Of a stretch of 35,440 nt of DNA, positions 7,944-18,530 are shown one piece after another. This DNA comes from Arthrobacter sp. HY1533 (lineage in GTDB: Bacteria > Actinomycetota > Actinomycetes > Actinomycetales > Micrococcaceae). The first letter of the stretch is position 1, and each line of letters starts with the position of its first letter. The notes beneath the pieces are model-generated. The model searched no databases, was not told the DNA's origin, and was given only the letters and a program-made list of their open reading frames with translations. A program made the translations under genes and the position numbers. Where the stretch lies: NCBI RefSeq assembly GCF_027568515.1, contig NZ_JANKZF010000036.1:1-35440 (forward strand), in the 5' to 3' direction.

Positions 7944-8186
7944 ATGAAGAAGATATTTTGGCTCGGCGTGGGCATCACCATCGGCGTGATTGCCGCCCGC
8001 AAGATTGCTGCCGCCCAGGGCACATTCGGCCCGGAGGGCCTCAACCGTGCCGTGGGGCGCGTCAGCGACGCCGTCCACGACTTCGCCGACGCCCTCCGTG
8101 AGAACATGGATGAGCGGGAATCGGACCTCCGCCTTGCCTTGGGCATTGACCAGGAGCAGGCCGCGGGCCAGCACCAGGCCCCCTAG
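7944..8186 (+). CDS. small membrane-anchored protein upstream of alaS (DUF6167-like)
   Basis: An 80-residue protein with a short N-terminal hydrophobic segment (MKKIFWLGVGITIGVIAARK) and an amphipathic helical region (VSDAVHDFADALRENMDERE). This resembles the small YtxH-like proteins that follow DUF948 genes in actinobacteria. GGAGG at 7928-7932 precedes the ATG. It lies 24 bases after the DUF948 gene and is probably co-transcribed with it and alaS. The function is unknown, and the family name is from memory of gene order. The 118 bases between this gene and alaS show no recognisable structure. Confidence 0.8.
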   Translation: MKKIFWLGVGITIGVIAARKIAAAQGTFGPEGLNRAVGRVSDAVHDFADALRENMDERESDLRLALGIDQEQAAGQHQAP

Positions 8187-8304
8187 CCTGCGCCAAGGCG
8201 GCACCACCGCACCCGGCAACGGGAGCCGCACCTTTCATTCACGGGTGCACCATGAACTGCAAGCAGAACTGCCAGCAACAACTATTGAAGGAGCCACCAG
8301 GCTA

Positions 8305-10986
8305 ATGAAATCCCATGACATTGCACGCCGCTGGGTAGATTTTTTCGCCAGCAAGGGCCACACCCCCGTGCCGTCTGCGTCACTGGTGTCCTCCGACCCG
8401 TCGCTGCTGTTCACGGTGGCCGGCATGGTCCCCTTCATCCCGTACCTGACAGCCCGCGAGGTGCCGCCGTTCAAGACGGCGACCAGCGTGCAGAAGTGCA
8501 TCCGCACCGGCGACATTGACGAGGTGGGCAAGACTGTCCGCCACGGCACCTTCTTCCAGATGTGCGGCAACTTCTCCTTTGGCGACTACTTCAAGGAAAC
8601 AGCCATTCCCTACGCCTGGGAACTGCTGACCACATCTGTTGCCGACGGCGGTTTTGGCCTGCCCGCGGACCGCCTCTGGGTCACCGTCTACAAGGAAGAC
8701 GACGAGGCGCTGGAAATCTGGCGCGACAAGGTCGGCTTCCCCGAGGAGCGCATCCAGCGCATCGGCAAGGAAGACAACTACTGGTCCACCGGCCAGCCCG
8801 GCCCCGCCGGCCCCTGCTCGGAAATCTTCTACGACCGCGGCCCCGAGTATGGAATCGACGGCGGCCCCATCGCCGACGAGACCCGCTACATTGAGATCTG
8901 GAACCTCGTGTTCATGCAGTACCAGATCGACAACGTCACCTCCAAGGTGGACTTCGACGTTGTTGGCGAGCTGCCCAACAAGAACATTGACACGGGCCTT
9001 GGCCTGGAACGCCTGGCCATGATTCTCCAGGGCGTGGAGAACATGTACGAGACCGACCAGGTCCGCCCCGTCCTGGACAAGGCCGCCGAGCTGTCCGGCA
9101 AGGAGTACACCTCCACCGAGGACCCGGCCGACCCCCACCACGTGGACGACGTCCGCATGCGTGTTGTGGCCGACCACATCCGCTCCTCGCTCATGCTCAT
9201 TTCCGACGGCGTCACCCCCTCCAACGAGGGCCGCGGCTACGTGCTGCGCCGCCTGATCCGCCGTGCCGTGCGCGCCATGCGCCTGCTCGGCGTCGAAACG
9301 GCCGTGCTGCCCGAGCTGCTGCCGGTCTCCCGCGACGCCATGAAGGGCGCCTACCCCGCCGTGGCCGAGGACTTTGCCCGCATCTCCCGCATTGCCTACG
9401 CCGAGGAAAAGTCGTTCCTGCGCACCATCGCCAGCGGCACCGCCCGCCTGGAGGAGGCCGTGAAGGTTTCCAAGGCAGCGAACTCCCCGCTCTCCGGTGA
9501 AGAGGCCTTTGCCCTGCATGACACCTACGGCTTCCCGATCGACCTGACCCTGGAAATGGCCGGCGAAGCAGGCCTGGCCGTGGACGAGGCCGGCTTCCGC
9601 TCCCTCATGCTCGAGCAGCGCCAGCGCGCCCAGAAGGACGCCAAGGCCAAGAAGAGCGGCCACGCCGACCTTTCCGTCTTCCACGAACTCCTGGCCCAGG
9701 GCGAGACCAAGTTCACCGGATACACCGAACTGGAAGGGGAGGGGCGCGTGCGCTCCATCCTCTCCAACGGCGCACCCGTGCAGCACGCCTCCACGGGCGA
9801 CGAAATCTCCCTGGTCCTGGATGCCACCCCGTTCTACGCCGAGGCAGGCGGCCAGGCCGCCGACACCGGCCTCATCACCGGTGACGGCTTCGTGGTGGAA
9901 GTCCTGGACGTGCAGCGCCCCGTCAAGGGCCTGAGCGTCCACCAGGCAATCGTGCGCGAAGGCGAACTGCCGGCCGACGCGCTGGTGCGCGCCGCCGTCG
10001 ACCGCGAACGCCGCCACGCCGCCGAGCAGGCACACACCGGAACGCACATTGTGCACGCCGCCCTGCACCAGATCCTCGGCCCGGAGGCCCTCCAGCGGGG
10101 ATCCTTCAACAAGGCCGGATACCTGCGCTTCGACTTCTCCTGGGGCGAGGGCCTGAGCCCGGCAACCCGCTCGGAAATTGAAGAAGTCGCAAACATCGCC
10201 ATCCGCAACAACTACAAGGTGGACACCAAGGTCATGGACCTGGATGCCGCCAAGGCGCTGGGCGCCATGGCCCTGTTCGGCGAGAACTACGGCTCCGAGG
10301 TCCGGGTTGTGGAGATCGACGGCGCATGGTCCCGCGAGCTCTGCGGTGGCACGCACGTTGACAGCACCTCCCGCATCGGCTCGCTGACCCTGCTGGGCGA
10401 GCAGTCAGTTGGTTCCGGAAACCGCCGCGTTGAGGCCTTCGTGGGCATGGACGCCTTCCGCCACCTGGCCGCCGAACGCGCCCTGGTCAGCGAATTGACC
10501 GACATGCTCAAGGTTCCCTCCAACCTGCTGCAGGAGCGCGTTGCCGCAACCCTGGCCAAGCTCAAGACCGCGGAGAAGGAACTGGAGCGCCTGCGCAAGG
10601 AACAGCTCAGCGCAGCAGCAGCCAACCTGGTGGGCACCGCCGTGGACGCCAACGGCGTGCGCGTCATTGCCCACGACGCCGGGGAAGTCGGCAGCGCCGA
10701 TGACCTGCGCGGGCTGGCACTTGACCTGCGCAACCGCCTGGGCTCGGCGCCGTCGACCATTGCCGTTGCCGGCGTGAGCAACGCCCGCCCCATCATCCTG
10801 GTGGTCACCAACGAGGCCGCCCGCGAGGCAGGCATCAAGGCCGGCAACCTGGTCAAGCTGGCCTCGGGCATCCTTGGTGGTGGCGGCGGCGGCAAGCCGG
10901 ACATGGCACAGGGCGGCGGAAGCGACGCCAACGCCATCGGCGCGGCACTGGCAGCCGTCAGCGATGCCGTGAAGAACCGGTCCTAG
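8305..10986 (+). CDS. alaS: alanyl-tRNA synthetase
   Basis: Charges tRNA-Ala with alanine and edits mischarged Ser and Gly. The 893-residue protein has the complete domain order. The class II catalytic domain contains SLLFTVAGMVPFIPYL, TATSVQKCIRTGDIDEVG and GPAGPCSEIFYDRG. The tRNA-recognition domain follows, then the editing domain with the metal ligands HTGTH (577-581) and C680/H684 in CGGTH, and the C-Ala domain with a glycine-rich GGGGGGKPDMAQGGG end. The ATG at 8305 is preceded by GAAGGAG at 8287-8293, and the protein begins MKSHDIARRWVDFF as in the family. The reading frame stays open far upstream but without family similarity. It is followed seven bases later by ruvX. No T-box leader is present. 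Confidence 0.98.
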   Translation: MKSHDIARRWVDFFASKGHTPVPSASLVSSDPSLLFTVAGMVPFIPYLTAREVPPFKTATSVQKCIRTGDIDEVGKTVRHGTFFQMCGNFSFGDYFKETAIPYAWELLTTSVADGGFGLPADRLWVTVYKEDDEALEIWRDKVGFPEERIQRIGKEDNYWSTGQPGPAGPCSEIFYDRGPEYGIDGGPIADETRYIEIWNLVFMQYQIDNVTSKVDFDVVGELPNKNIDTGLGLERLAMILQGVENMYETDQVRPVLDKAAELSGKEYTSTEDPADPHHVDDVRMRVVADHIRSSLMLISDGVTPSNEGRGYVLRRLIRRAVRAMRLLGVETAVLPELLPVSRDAMKGAYPAVAEDFARISRIAYAEEKSFLRTIASGTARLEEAVKVSKAANSPLSGEEAFALHDTYGFPIDLTLEMAGEAGLAVDEAGFRSLMLEQRQRAQKDAKAKKSGHADLSVFHELLAQGETKFTGYTELEGEGRVRSILSNGAPVQHASTGDEISLVLDATPFYAEAGGQAADTGLITGDGFVVEVLDVQRPVKGLSVHQAIVREGELPADALVRAAVDRERRHAAEQAHTGTHIVHAALHQILGPEALQRGSFNKAGYLRFDFSWGEGLSPATRSEIEEVANIAIRNNYKVDTKVMDLDAAKALGAMALFGENYGSEVRVVEIDGAWSRELCGGTHVDSTSRIGSLTLLGEQSVGSGNRRVEAFVGMDAFRHLAAERALVSELTDMLKVPSNLLQERVAATLAKLKTAEKELERLRKEQLSAAAANLVGTAVDANGVRVIAHDAGEVGSADDLRGLALDLRNRLGSAPSTIAVAGVSNARPIILVVTNEAAREAGIKAGNLVKLASGILGGGGGGKPDMAQGGGSDANAIGAALAAVSDAVKNRS

Positions 10987-10993
10987 GGGCACC

Positions 10994-11584
10994 GTGTCGG
11001 AGCGAAATTTCCCGCAGGGGGTCAAGCTGGGCGTGGACGTTGGAATGGTCCGCGTCGGCCTGGCCTCCTGCGACCCCGACGGCATCCTGGCCACCCCAGT
11101 CAAGACCCTCAGCAGGGACTTGAAGAAAAACAGCGACGTCAAGGTTGTTGTCAAGGAGGCGGCCGCCCGCGGGGCTTGCCAGATTTTTGTGGGCCTGCCA
11201 CGGACCATGAAGGGCGAGGAAAAAGCTTCCGCGGAGATGGCCCGCAACTATGCGGACATCCTGGCGGCGCAGCTGCTGGCCGCCGGCCTGGACGTTCCCG
11301 TGCACCTCATTGATGAGCGCCTGACCACCGTCAGCGCGCACCAGGCCCTGCACAAAGCTGGCATGGGCAGCCGGGAACACCGTAAAGTGGTTGATCAGGT
11401 GGCAGCAGTTGAGATCCTGCAGCACGCCATCGACATGCAAAAGGCGCGCAACGCGAACGTTGGACAGGTTGTGCGCGCACCCGAGCCGGGCGTCGTGGGG
11501 ACCCTCCGGCCCACTGAACATGAAGAGGTTTCCACCATTTCCACGCAATTTGGCATGCCGGAAGAACGGGCGCAGGAACGATGA
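10994..11584 (+). CDS. ruvX: RuvX/YqgF RNase H-fold nuclease
   Basis: Member of the YqgF family. These are RNase H-fold nucleases proposed to resolve Holliday junctions and shown in some bacteria to process pre-16S rRNA 5' ends. The family signature GVDVGMVRVGLASCDPDG (residues 11-28) carries the first catalytic Asp. Other conserved blocks are FVGLPRTMKG, HLIDERLTTVSAHQAL and VDQVAAVEILQHAID. At 196 residues it is longer than the E. coli protein (138) because of a C-terminal extension of about 45 residues with no visible domain. GTG start with AGGGG just upstream. Its stop overlaps the mltG start in an ATGA arrangement. Confidence 0.93.
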   Translation: MSERNFPQGVKLGVDVGMVRVGLASCDPDGILATPVKTLSRDLKKNSDVKVVVKEAAARGACQIFVGLPRTMKGEEKASAEMARNYADILAAQLLAAGLDVPVHLIDERLTTVSAHQALHKAGMGSREHRKVVDQVAAVEILQHAIDMQKARNANVGQVVRAPEPGVVGTLRPTEHEEVSTISTQFGMPEERAQER

Positions 11585-12927
11585 GTGACTTATACCGTGG
11601 CCGCGCCCACGCACAGGGCGGGCAGCTCCCCGGGGAGACGCACCCGGAAGGCTGGCAGCCCGCTGCCCACCCGGACGATGTCCCCTACGACGGCGCCCAC
11701 TACGCGGCGCACCCGGACGATGCGCACTACGCGCACCCCGACGATGCGCACTACGCCCACCCGGACGAGGTGCATTACGCGCACCCGGATGACGCCCACC
11801 ACTACGCGGAGCATGAAGTCGAGGCCGCGCCGCTGCCTTCCCGCCGCACCAGCCGTGTGTCCAAGCGCGTGCGCAAGCGCCGCCGCAGCGTGGTCTTCTT
11901 TATCGTCCTCGTCGCATTCTGCGCCGTCGTGTACTTCGCCGTGCAGACCGTCCGGCCCATGCTGGGCGGCTTTGAGGTGGCTGACTACCCCGGCCCCGGC
12001 ACCGGCACAGTGGCTGTCGAGGTTGGCACCGGCGCAACCGGCAGGATCGTGGCCACCGAGCTGAAGTCGCTTGACGTTGTGGCCAGCGAGCAGGCGTTCC
12101 TTGACGCCCTGGCCGCCGCCAACGGCACCGGATCCCTGCAGCCGGGCACCTTCAACATGAAGAAGCAGATGAAGGCGGCCGACGCCGTCACCATCCTGCT
12201 CGCGGCAAGCGATGACAAGGTGCACTATGCCGCCGTCGCCCAGAACCTGCGCATTGGCGAGACGCTGGAGGTCCTAGCCAAGGGCAGCGGCATTCCCGTG
12301 GCGCAATTTGAGGCACTGTCCAACGACCCCGCCGCCTTCGGGCTGCCGGCGAAGGCCAAGAACCTCGAAGGCTACCTGGCACCGGGGGAGTACCGCTTCC
12401 CCATCGAGCTCGATGCCAAGGGCATCCTGACCCAGATGGTCGACGCCACCAAGAAGTCGCTGACCGACACCGGCATCAAGGACCCGGCCGAGCAGTACCG
12501 CGTCCTGACCATTGCGAGCATCATTGAGTTCGAGGGAAATGTGGCGAACTACGCCAAGATTTCCGGGGCCATTGAAAACCGCATCAACAACCCCAACGGG
12601 GAAACGGGCGGCCGGCTGGAATCCGATGCAACCGTGGCGTACGGGCTCGGCAAGAAGACGTACAACATCACGGCGGAGGAAAAGGCCGACAAGACCAACC
12701 TCTACAACACCTTCGCCAACCCCGGCCTGCCCGTTGGCCCCATCGGTTCGCCCGGCATCAAGGCCATCGAGGCCGCTGCGCACCCGGAAACCAACCCGTA
12801 CTACTTCTGGGTCACCATCAACCTGGACACCGGCGAGACGCTGTACGCAGCCACCTTCGCCGAACACCAGGCCAACGTGGCCAAGTATGTGGCATGGTGC
12901 AACGCCAACGCCGGGAAGTGCGAATAA
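11581..12927 (+). CDS. mltG: endolytic murein transglycosylase MltG (YceG-like)
   Basis: Membrane-anchored lytic transglycosylase that ends nascent peptidoglycan strands outside the membrane. It has 448 residues: a cytoplasmic N-terminal tail (1-100), one membrane segment (about 104-124, VVFFIVLVAFCAVVYFAV), then the periplasm-facing LysM-like and YceG catalytic domains. The catalytic Glu is expected at 316 in IASIIEFEG, with LESDATVAYGLG, YNTFANPGLPVGPIGSPG and AAAHPETNPYYFWV as conserved blocks. The tail is unusual in holding five HPD(D/E) motifs in tandem with HYA spacers. The basic stretch KRVRKRRR before the membrane fits the positive-inside rule. It overlaps ruvX by four bases and abuts aroE with no gap, so all three are co-transcribed. 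Confidence 0.95.
   Translation: MSDLYRGRAHAQGGQLPGETHPEGWQPAAHPDDVPYDGAHYAAHPDDAHYAHPDDAHYAHPDEVHYAHPDDAHHYAEHEVEAAPLPSRRTSRVSKRVRKRRRSVVFFIVLVAFCAVVYFAVQTVRPMLGGFEVADYPGPGTGTVAVEVGTGATGRIVATELKSLDVVASEQAFLDALAAANGTGSLQPGTFNMKKQMKAADAVTILLAASDDKVHYAAVAQNLRIGETLEVLAKGSGIPVAQFEALSNDPAAFGLPAKAKNLEGYLAPGEYRFPIELDAKGILTQMVDATKKSLTDTGIKDPAEQYRVLTIASIIEFEGNVANYAKISGAIENRINNPNGETGGRLESDATVAYGLGKKTYNITAEEKADKTNLYNTFANPGLPVGPIGSPGIKAIEAAAHPETNPYYFWVTINLDTGETLYAATFAEHQANVAKYVAWCNANAGKCE
11668..11805 (+). repeat. 24-base in-frame tandem repeat in mltG (HYAHPDDA units)
   Basis: Codons 30-75 of mltG contain HPDD, HPDD, HPDD, HPDE and HPDD beginning at residues 30, 44, 52, 60 and 68. The last four are joined by HYA and lie exactly eight codons apart. 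The DNA copies differ at third positions (for example GCGCACCCCGAC versus GCCCACCCGGAC), so the repeat is not fresh. Copy number could vary by slippage. Confidence 0.9.
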
Positions 12928-13839
12928 GTGGCAGAACCGCTCAACGGCGCGGTCTTGGGACACCCCATCGGGCATTCCAAGTCACCGGCCCTCCACAATG
13001 CCGCCTACCGGCTGATCGGCGCCAACTTCAACTACACGGCCATTGACGTCCAGGTGCCCGCCCTGGCGGGCCTGCTGGAGCGCGTCCGTGCGGAAGGCAA
13101 CTGGTACGGCCTGTCCGTCACCATGCCCCTGAAGAACGAGGCACACGATCTGGTGGACACCCTCACACCGGTGGCCGCAGCGCTGGGTGCCGTGAACACC
13201 ATTGTGTGCACCACGGACGACGCCGGGCAGGCCCACCTTCTGGGGGACAACACCGACGTGGCCGGGATCGTGAACGCCCTGCGCCACGCCGGCGTCCGGG
13301 AGAACCCGCGTGCGGCCATCCTGGGCGGCGGCGGCACGGCCGTTTCCGCCATTGCGGCACTGGCCGCGCTGGGCGCCACGGACACCACCTTGTTCGTGCG
13401 CGACGCGGCCAAGGCCGCAGACACCCTTGAGGTGGCCGCCCGGGTGGGCACAGCCGCATCCCTTGAGCCCTACTCAGGCGCCGCGGCGGCGCTGGCCGGG
13501 TTCGACGTCGTCATTTCCACCCTGCCGCCGCACGGCCCCGACGCTCTCGCTGCGGAATTTGCCGGCACCGGTGAACGCGTGGACGGCGCCCTGCTGCTCG
13601 ATGTGGCCTACGATCCCTGGCCAAGCGCCCTGGGGCAGGCCTGGGAGGCCGGCGGCGGAACAGTCGTGGCCGGCATTGAAATGCTGCTGTACCAGGGTGT
13701 GGAACAAGTCAAGCTGTTCGCGGAGGCCGGAGGGTACGGCACGGCCGCAACAGATTCGGAAGGGGACGTCATCAATGTGATGTGCGACGCACTTGGCGTC
13801 GCGAGGCGGAATCCCCACAAGCAGAACATGGCAGGATAG
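12928..13839 (+). CDS. aroE: shikimate dehydrogenase
   Basis: Reduces 3-dehydroshikimate to shikimate with NADPH in the fourth step of chorismate synthesis. The 303-residue protein has the substrate-binding signature [15 protein letters not shown] near the start. SVTMPLKN carries the catalytic Lys, GAVNT and GDNTDVAG carry the partner Asp, and GGGGTAVSA forms the nucleotide-binding loop. The GTG start at 12928 follows the mltG stop directly. It is slightly longer than the E. coli enzyme (272) because of loops in the nucleotide-binding half. Confidence 0.95.
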   Translation: MAEPLNGAVLGHPIGHSKSPALHNAAYRLIGANFNYTAIDVQVPALAGLLERVRAEGNWYGLSVTMPLKNEAHDLVDTLTPVAAALGAVNTIVCTTDDAGQAHLLGDNTDVAGIVNALRHAGVRENPRAAILGGGGTAVSAIAALAALGATDTTLFVRDAAKAADTLEVAARVGTAASLEPYSGAAAALAGFDVVISTLPPHGPDALAAEFAGTGERVDGALLLDVAYDPWPSALGQAWEAGGGTVVAGIEMLLYQGVEQVKLFAEAGGYGTAATDSEGDVINVMCDALGVARRNPHKQNMAG

Positions 13840-13844
13840 AGAGT

Positions 13845-15043
13845 ATGTTGCGTTGGTTGACCGCCGGAGAATCACATGGCCCGGCACTCGTGGGAATTAT
13901 TGAAGGCGTCCCTGCCGGTGTGGAGCTTACGAGCGCCCACATCCAGGACGCCCTGGCCCGCCGCCGCCTTGGCTATGGCCGCGGCGCCCGGATGAAGTTT
14001 GAGCAGGACGTGGTCACCATCCTCGGCGGCGTGCGCCACGGGCTGACCCAGGGTGGCCCCGTCGCCATCCAGATCGCCAACTCGGAGTGGCCCAAGTGGG
14101 AGCAGATCATGTCTGCTGACCCCGTGGACCCCGAAACACTGGCCGGACAGGCCCGCAACGCCCCGCTGACGCGCCCGCGCCCCGGCCACGCCGACTTCAC
14201 CGGCATGCAGAAGTACGCCTTCGACGAGGCCCGCCCCGTCCTGGAGCGCGCCAGCGCCCGCGAAACCGCCACCCGCGTGGCCCTTGGCGTGGTTGCCGCC
14301 CAGATCCTTGCCGCCGTTGGCGTCGAGCTTGTCAGCCACACGGTCCAGATCGCCGGCGTCGCCTCACCCGAGGACGCCGCGCTGCCCGCCTTCGCCGACG
14401 TGGCAGCCCTGGACGCCGATCCGCTGCGCTGCTTCGACGCAGCCACCTCCGCCGCCATGGTCGAGGAAGTGGACACCGCCCAGAAGCAGGGCGAAACCCT
14501 CGGCGGCGTCGTCGAGGTGCTGGCCTACAACCTGCCGCCCGGACTGGGCAGCTACGTGCACTGGGACCGCCGCCTGGATTCCCGCCTGGCCGGGGCCCTC
14601 ATGGGCATCCAGGCCATCAAGGGTGTTGAGGTGGGCGACGGCTTCGCCACCGCCGCACGCCGCGGCTCCGCCGCACACGATGAGATCGTGCGCGACGAAG
14701 CCGGCCGCATCATCCGCACCTCCAACCGCGCTGGCGGCATCGAGGGCGGCATGAGCATTGGCGACGTGCTGCGCGTCCGCGCCGCCATGAAGCCCATCGC
14801 CACGGTCCCGCGCGCCCTGAAGACCATTGACGTGTCCACGGGCGAGCCCGCCAAGGCCCACCACCAGCGCTCCGACGTGTGCGCCGTGCCGGCCGCCGGC
14901 GTGGTGGCCGAGGCCATGACCGCCCTGGTCCTGGCCGAAGCCCTCGTTGAGAAGTTTGGCGGCGACTCCATGGCCGAGACCAAGCGCAACATGGACAGCT
15001 ACCTCGCGGCGATCCCGGCAAATTTGGACACGCAGGGGCACTG

Positions 15044-15044
<1 letters not shown>
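13845..15044 (+). CDS. aroC: chorismate synthase
   Basis: Converts 5-enolpyruvylshikimate-3-phosphate to chorismate using reduced FMN, the last step of the pathway. The 399-residue protein starts [20 protein letters not shown] and has the family signatures [13 protein letters not shown] and [14 protein letters not shown]. The C-terminal block [16 protein letters not shown] carries a conserved histidine region. The ATG at 13845 is chosen over upstream in-frame starts because GESHG lies at residues 8-12 as in the family. It starts five bases after aroE and its TGA overlaps the aroK ATG by one base, which suggests translational coupling. Confidence 0.97.
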
Positions 15045-16745
<1,701 letters not shown>

Positions 16746-16746
16746 C

Positions 16747-17247
16747 ATGGGCCTGAAGGATTGGCCCTCGGCAGGTTTCCCCGGCACGGCTGTGAACCCG
16801 AAGACACTGCTGCCCGAGGTCGTTGACGAGGAGGCCTGCGCCGACGCGCTGGCCGCCTCGGACGACGCCGGCGACACGATCTTCGTGCTCCTGGCCCGCG
16901 GGCAGGCAGCAGAGGCCGCCGAGGTTGCCGCCGACGCCCGCCTGGCCAACCCCTCATCCATCAGGCTCCAGGTCCTGGATGCGGAGGTGCTGCGCGCCAC
17001 GAAGAACTACGACCGTGCAGAGCGGGTGCTCCGCTCGCTGCTGCCCGAGGTCACCGGAACCACGAACGAGCCCTGGGTCTTCCAGCAGCTCGGCAAGGTC
17101 CACTTCAGCAATGGCCTGTACGAGGCGGCGGCCAAGAACTTCGCCACGGCACTGGAGCTTCGCGTGGCCTCCGGCTCCGACGCCAGCGCCATCTACTCGG
17201 CCACGGTCTCGCTCAAGCGGGCCCTGGACCTGGCTGAGCAGCAGTAG
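16747..17247 (+). CDS. hypothetical TPR-like protein
   Basis: A 166-residue soluble protein with helical pairs of TPR type. Examples are AEVLRATKNYDRAERVLRSL and WVFQQLGKVHFSNGLYEAAA, the latter followed by NFATALELR. These fit about two or three degenerate 34-residue repeats and suggest protein-protein interaction. I do not recognise a named family. The ATG at 16747 is one base after the aroB stop, so it is very probably part of the aro cluster and its last gene. In mycobacteria this position holds aroQ and a peptidase instead. The following 157 bases hold the efp promoter region and no strong terminator. Confidence 0.8.
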   Translation: MGLKDWPSAGFPGTAVNPKTLLPEVVDEEACADALAASDDAGDTIFVLLARGQAAEAAEVAADARLANPSSIRLQVLDAEVLRATKNYDRAERVLRSLLPEVTGTTNEPWVFQQLGKVHFSNGLYEAAAKNFATALELRVASGSDASAIYSATVSLKRALDLAEQQ

Positions 17248-17355
17248 CCGGGGCGCAGCCGGGCCCGACTGAAATGGCGGCGGCAGCAACGGCGTCGTGC
17301 CCTGCGGCACCGCAATGGTGGCGGGAATCATGCGGCGCGCAGTTCCCGTGTGCTG

Positions 17356-17399
17356 TAGTATGGTCAATGGATTTTTGATAATACTTATACGCTAAGAGG
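17356..17399 (+). promoter_or_regulatory. efp promoter region (-10) and ribosome-binding site
   Basis: TAGTAT at 17356-17361 is a plausible -10 in a sudden AT-rich patch (17361-17390) that also contains TTGATA and TTATAC, so a second promoter is possible. AAGAGG at 17394-17399 is five bases before the GTG start of efp and is the ribosome-binding site. No consensus -35 is seen. Confidence 0.45.
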
Positions 17400-17404
17400 C
17401 TATT

Positions 17405-17968
17405 GTGGCAACGACTAACGACATTAAGAACGGCACCGTTCTCAAGCTTGAGGGCCAACTCTGGAACATCATCGAATTCCAGCACGTCAAGCCGGGCAAG
17501 GGCGGTGCGTTCGTTCGCACCAAGATGCGCAACATCCTCTCCGGCAAGGTCGTTGACAAGACGTTCAACGCCGGCCTGAAGATCGAGACCGCCACGGTCG
17601 ATCGCTCCGACTTCCAGTACCTGTACCAGGACGGCGAAGACTTCGTGTTCATGGACCTGGACAACTACGACCAGCTCACGGTGTCCGGCAAGACCATTGG
17701 CGACGCCACGAACTACATGCTGGAAAACATCAACGTGACCATCGCCCTGCACGAAGGTTCACCGCTGTACATCGAGCTGCCCCCGTCGGTCCAGCTGCGC
17801 ATCACCTACACCGAGCCGGGCCTCCAGGGCGACCGCTCCTCCGCCGGCACCAAGCCCGCAACCGTTGAGACCGGCCTGGAAATCCAGGTTCCCCTGTTCG
17901 TTGAGAACAACACCCTGGTCAAGGTCGACACCCGTGACGGCAGCTACCTGGGACGTGTCAGCGAGTAG
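17405..17968 (+). CDS. efp: translation elongation factor P
   Basis: EF-P enters the ribosome E site and relieves stalling at proline runs. The 187-residue length is typical. Domain I has the exposed loop KPGKGGAF with the tip lysine at residue 32. Domains II and III are OB folds ([20 protein letters not shown]; the C-terminal part ends [12 protein letters not shown]). No EpmA/EpmB modification genes are nearby. Actinobacterial EF-Ps are known to work with an unmodified lysine held in a rigid proline-containing loop, and the same is plausible here. GTG start. The stop codon shares one base with the nusB start, so the two genes are coupled. Confidence 0.97.
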   Translation: MATTNDIKNGTVLKLEGQLWNIIEFQHVKPGKGGAFVRTKMRNILSGKVVDKTFNAGLKIETATVDRSDFQYLYQDGEDFVFMDLDNYDQLTVSGKTIGDATNYMLENINVTIALHEGSPLYIELPPSVQLRITYTEPGLQGDRSSAGTKPATVETGLEIQVPLFVENNTLVKVDTRDGSYLGRVSE

Positions 17969-18414
17969 TGGCAAGCAGTCAAATCAGCCCTTCGGGCAAA
18001 CCCAACTCCGCGCGCAGCAAGGCACGCCGCCGCGCCCTGGACATCCTGTTCGAGGCAGAGCAGCGTGAGGTCAGCGCCATGTCTGCCATGACGGCACGGC
18101 GCGAAATCGCCGACCAGATTATCAACCTGTACACGGTTGACCTGGTCGAGGGCGTCACCGCCATGGCGGAGCAGATCGACGAGTACCTGCAGACCTACTC
18201 GCAGGGCTGGACGCTGGAACGCATGCCCGCCGTTGACCGCATCATCCTGCGCATCGGCGCCTGGGAGCTGCTGTTCAACGACGACGTGCCCGACGGCGTT
18301 GCCGTGAGCGAAGCCGTGGAACTGGCCAAGATCCTCTCCACCGACGACTCCCCGCAGTTCGTCAACGGCCTGCTGGGCCGCCTGCAGCAGATCAAGCCGA
18401 CCCTGCTGGCGTAG
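17968..18414 (+). CDS. nusB: transcription antitermination factor NusB
   Basis: NusB binds boxA RNA with NusE (S10) to form the rRNA antitermination complex. The all-helical 148-residue protein contains SARSKARRRALDILFEAEQR, the arginine-rich RNA-binding start. It ends with the conserved ERMPAVDRIILRIGAWELLF and VAVSEAVELAKI...FVNGLLGRL. The GTG at 17968 overlaps the efp stop by one base. The efp-nusB pair is a standard bacterial neighbourhood. Confidence 0.96.
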   Translation: MASSQISPSGKPNSARSKARRRALDILFEAEQREVSAMSAMTARREIADQIINLYTVDLVEGVTAMAEQIDEYLQTYSQGWTLERMPAVDRIILRIGAWELLFNDDVPDGVAVSEAVELAKILSTDDSPQFVNGLLGRLQQIKPTLLA

Positions 18415-18434
18415 GCTCACCCCGCCAACAAAAA

Positions 18435-18485
18435 GTGGTGGGCCGGCACGTGGACTTCTTCGGTCCGGGCCCCCCCATTTTTATG
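18435..18485. terminator. probable terminator after nusB
   Basis: GTGGTGGGCCGG (from 18435) can pair imperfectly with CCGGGCCCCCCCA (from 18465). An inner GGAC/GTCC stem (18452-18455 with 18463-18466) closes the loop, and TTTTTAT follows. It lies between nusB and the convergent prsW-like gene. Pairing is imperfect, so confidence is moderate. Confidence 0.45.
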
Positions 18486-18530
18486 GCCGTGCGTGCGTGG
18501 CTTCCTTAGGCGCCAGTGCGCCCGGGCCAG

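Noticed and set aside
8187-8304. T-box leader upstream of alaS
   Set aside because: The gap is too short, with no T-box sequence, specifier stem or terminator; alaS appears to be co-transcribed with the genes before it.
8380-10356. Long open frame on the minus strand opposite alaS (658 codons)
   Set aside because: It is an antisense shadow of a clear alaS gene, caused by G/C-rich third positions; its sequence is His/Gly/Val-rich with no family similarity.
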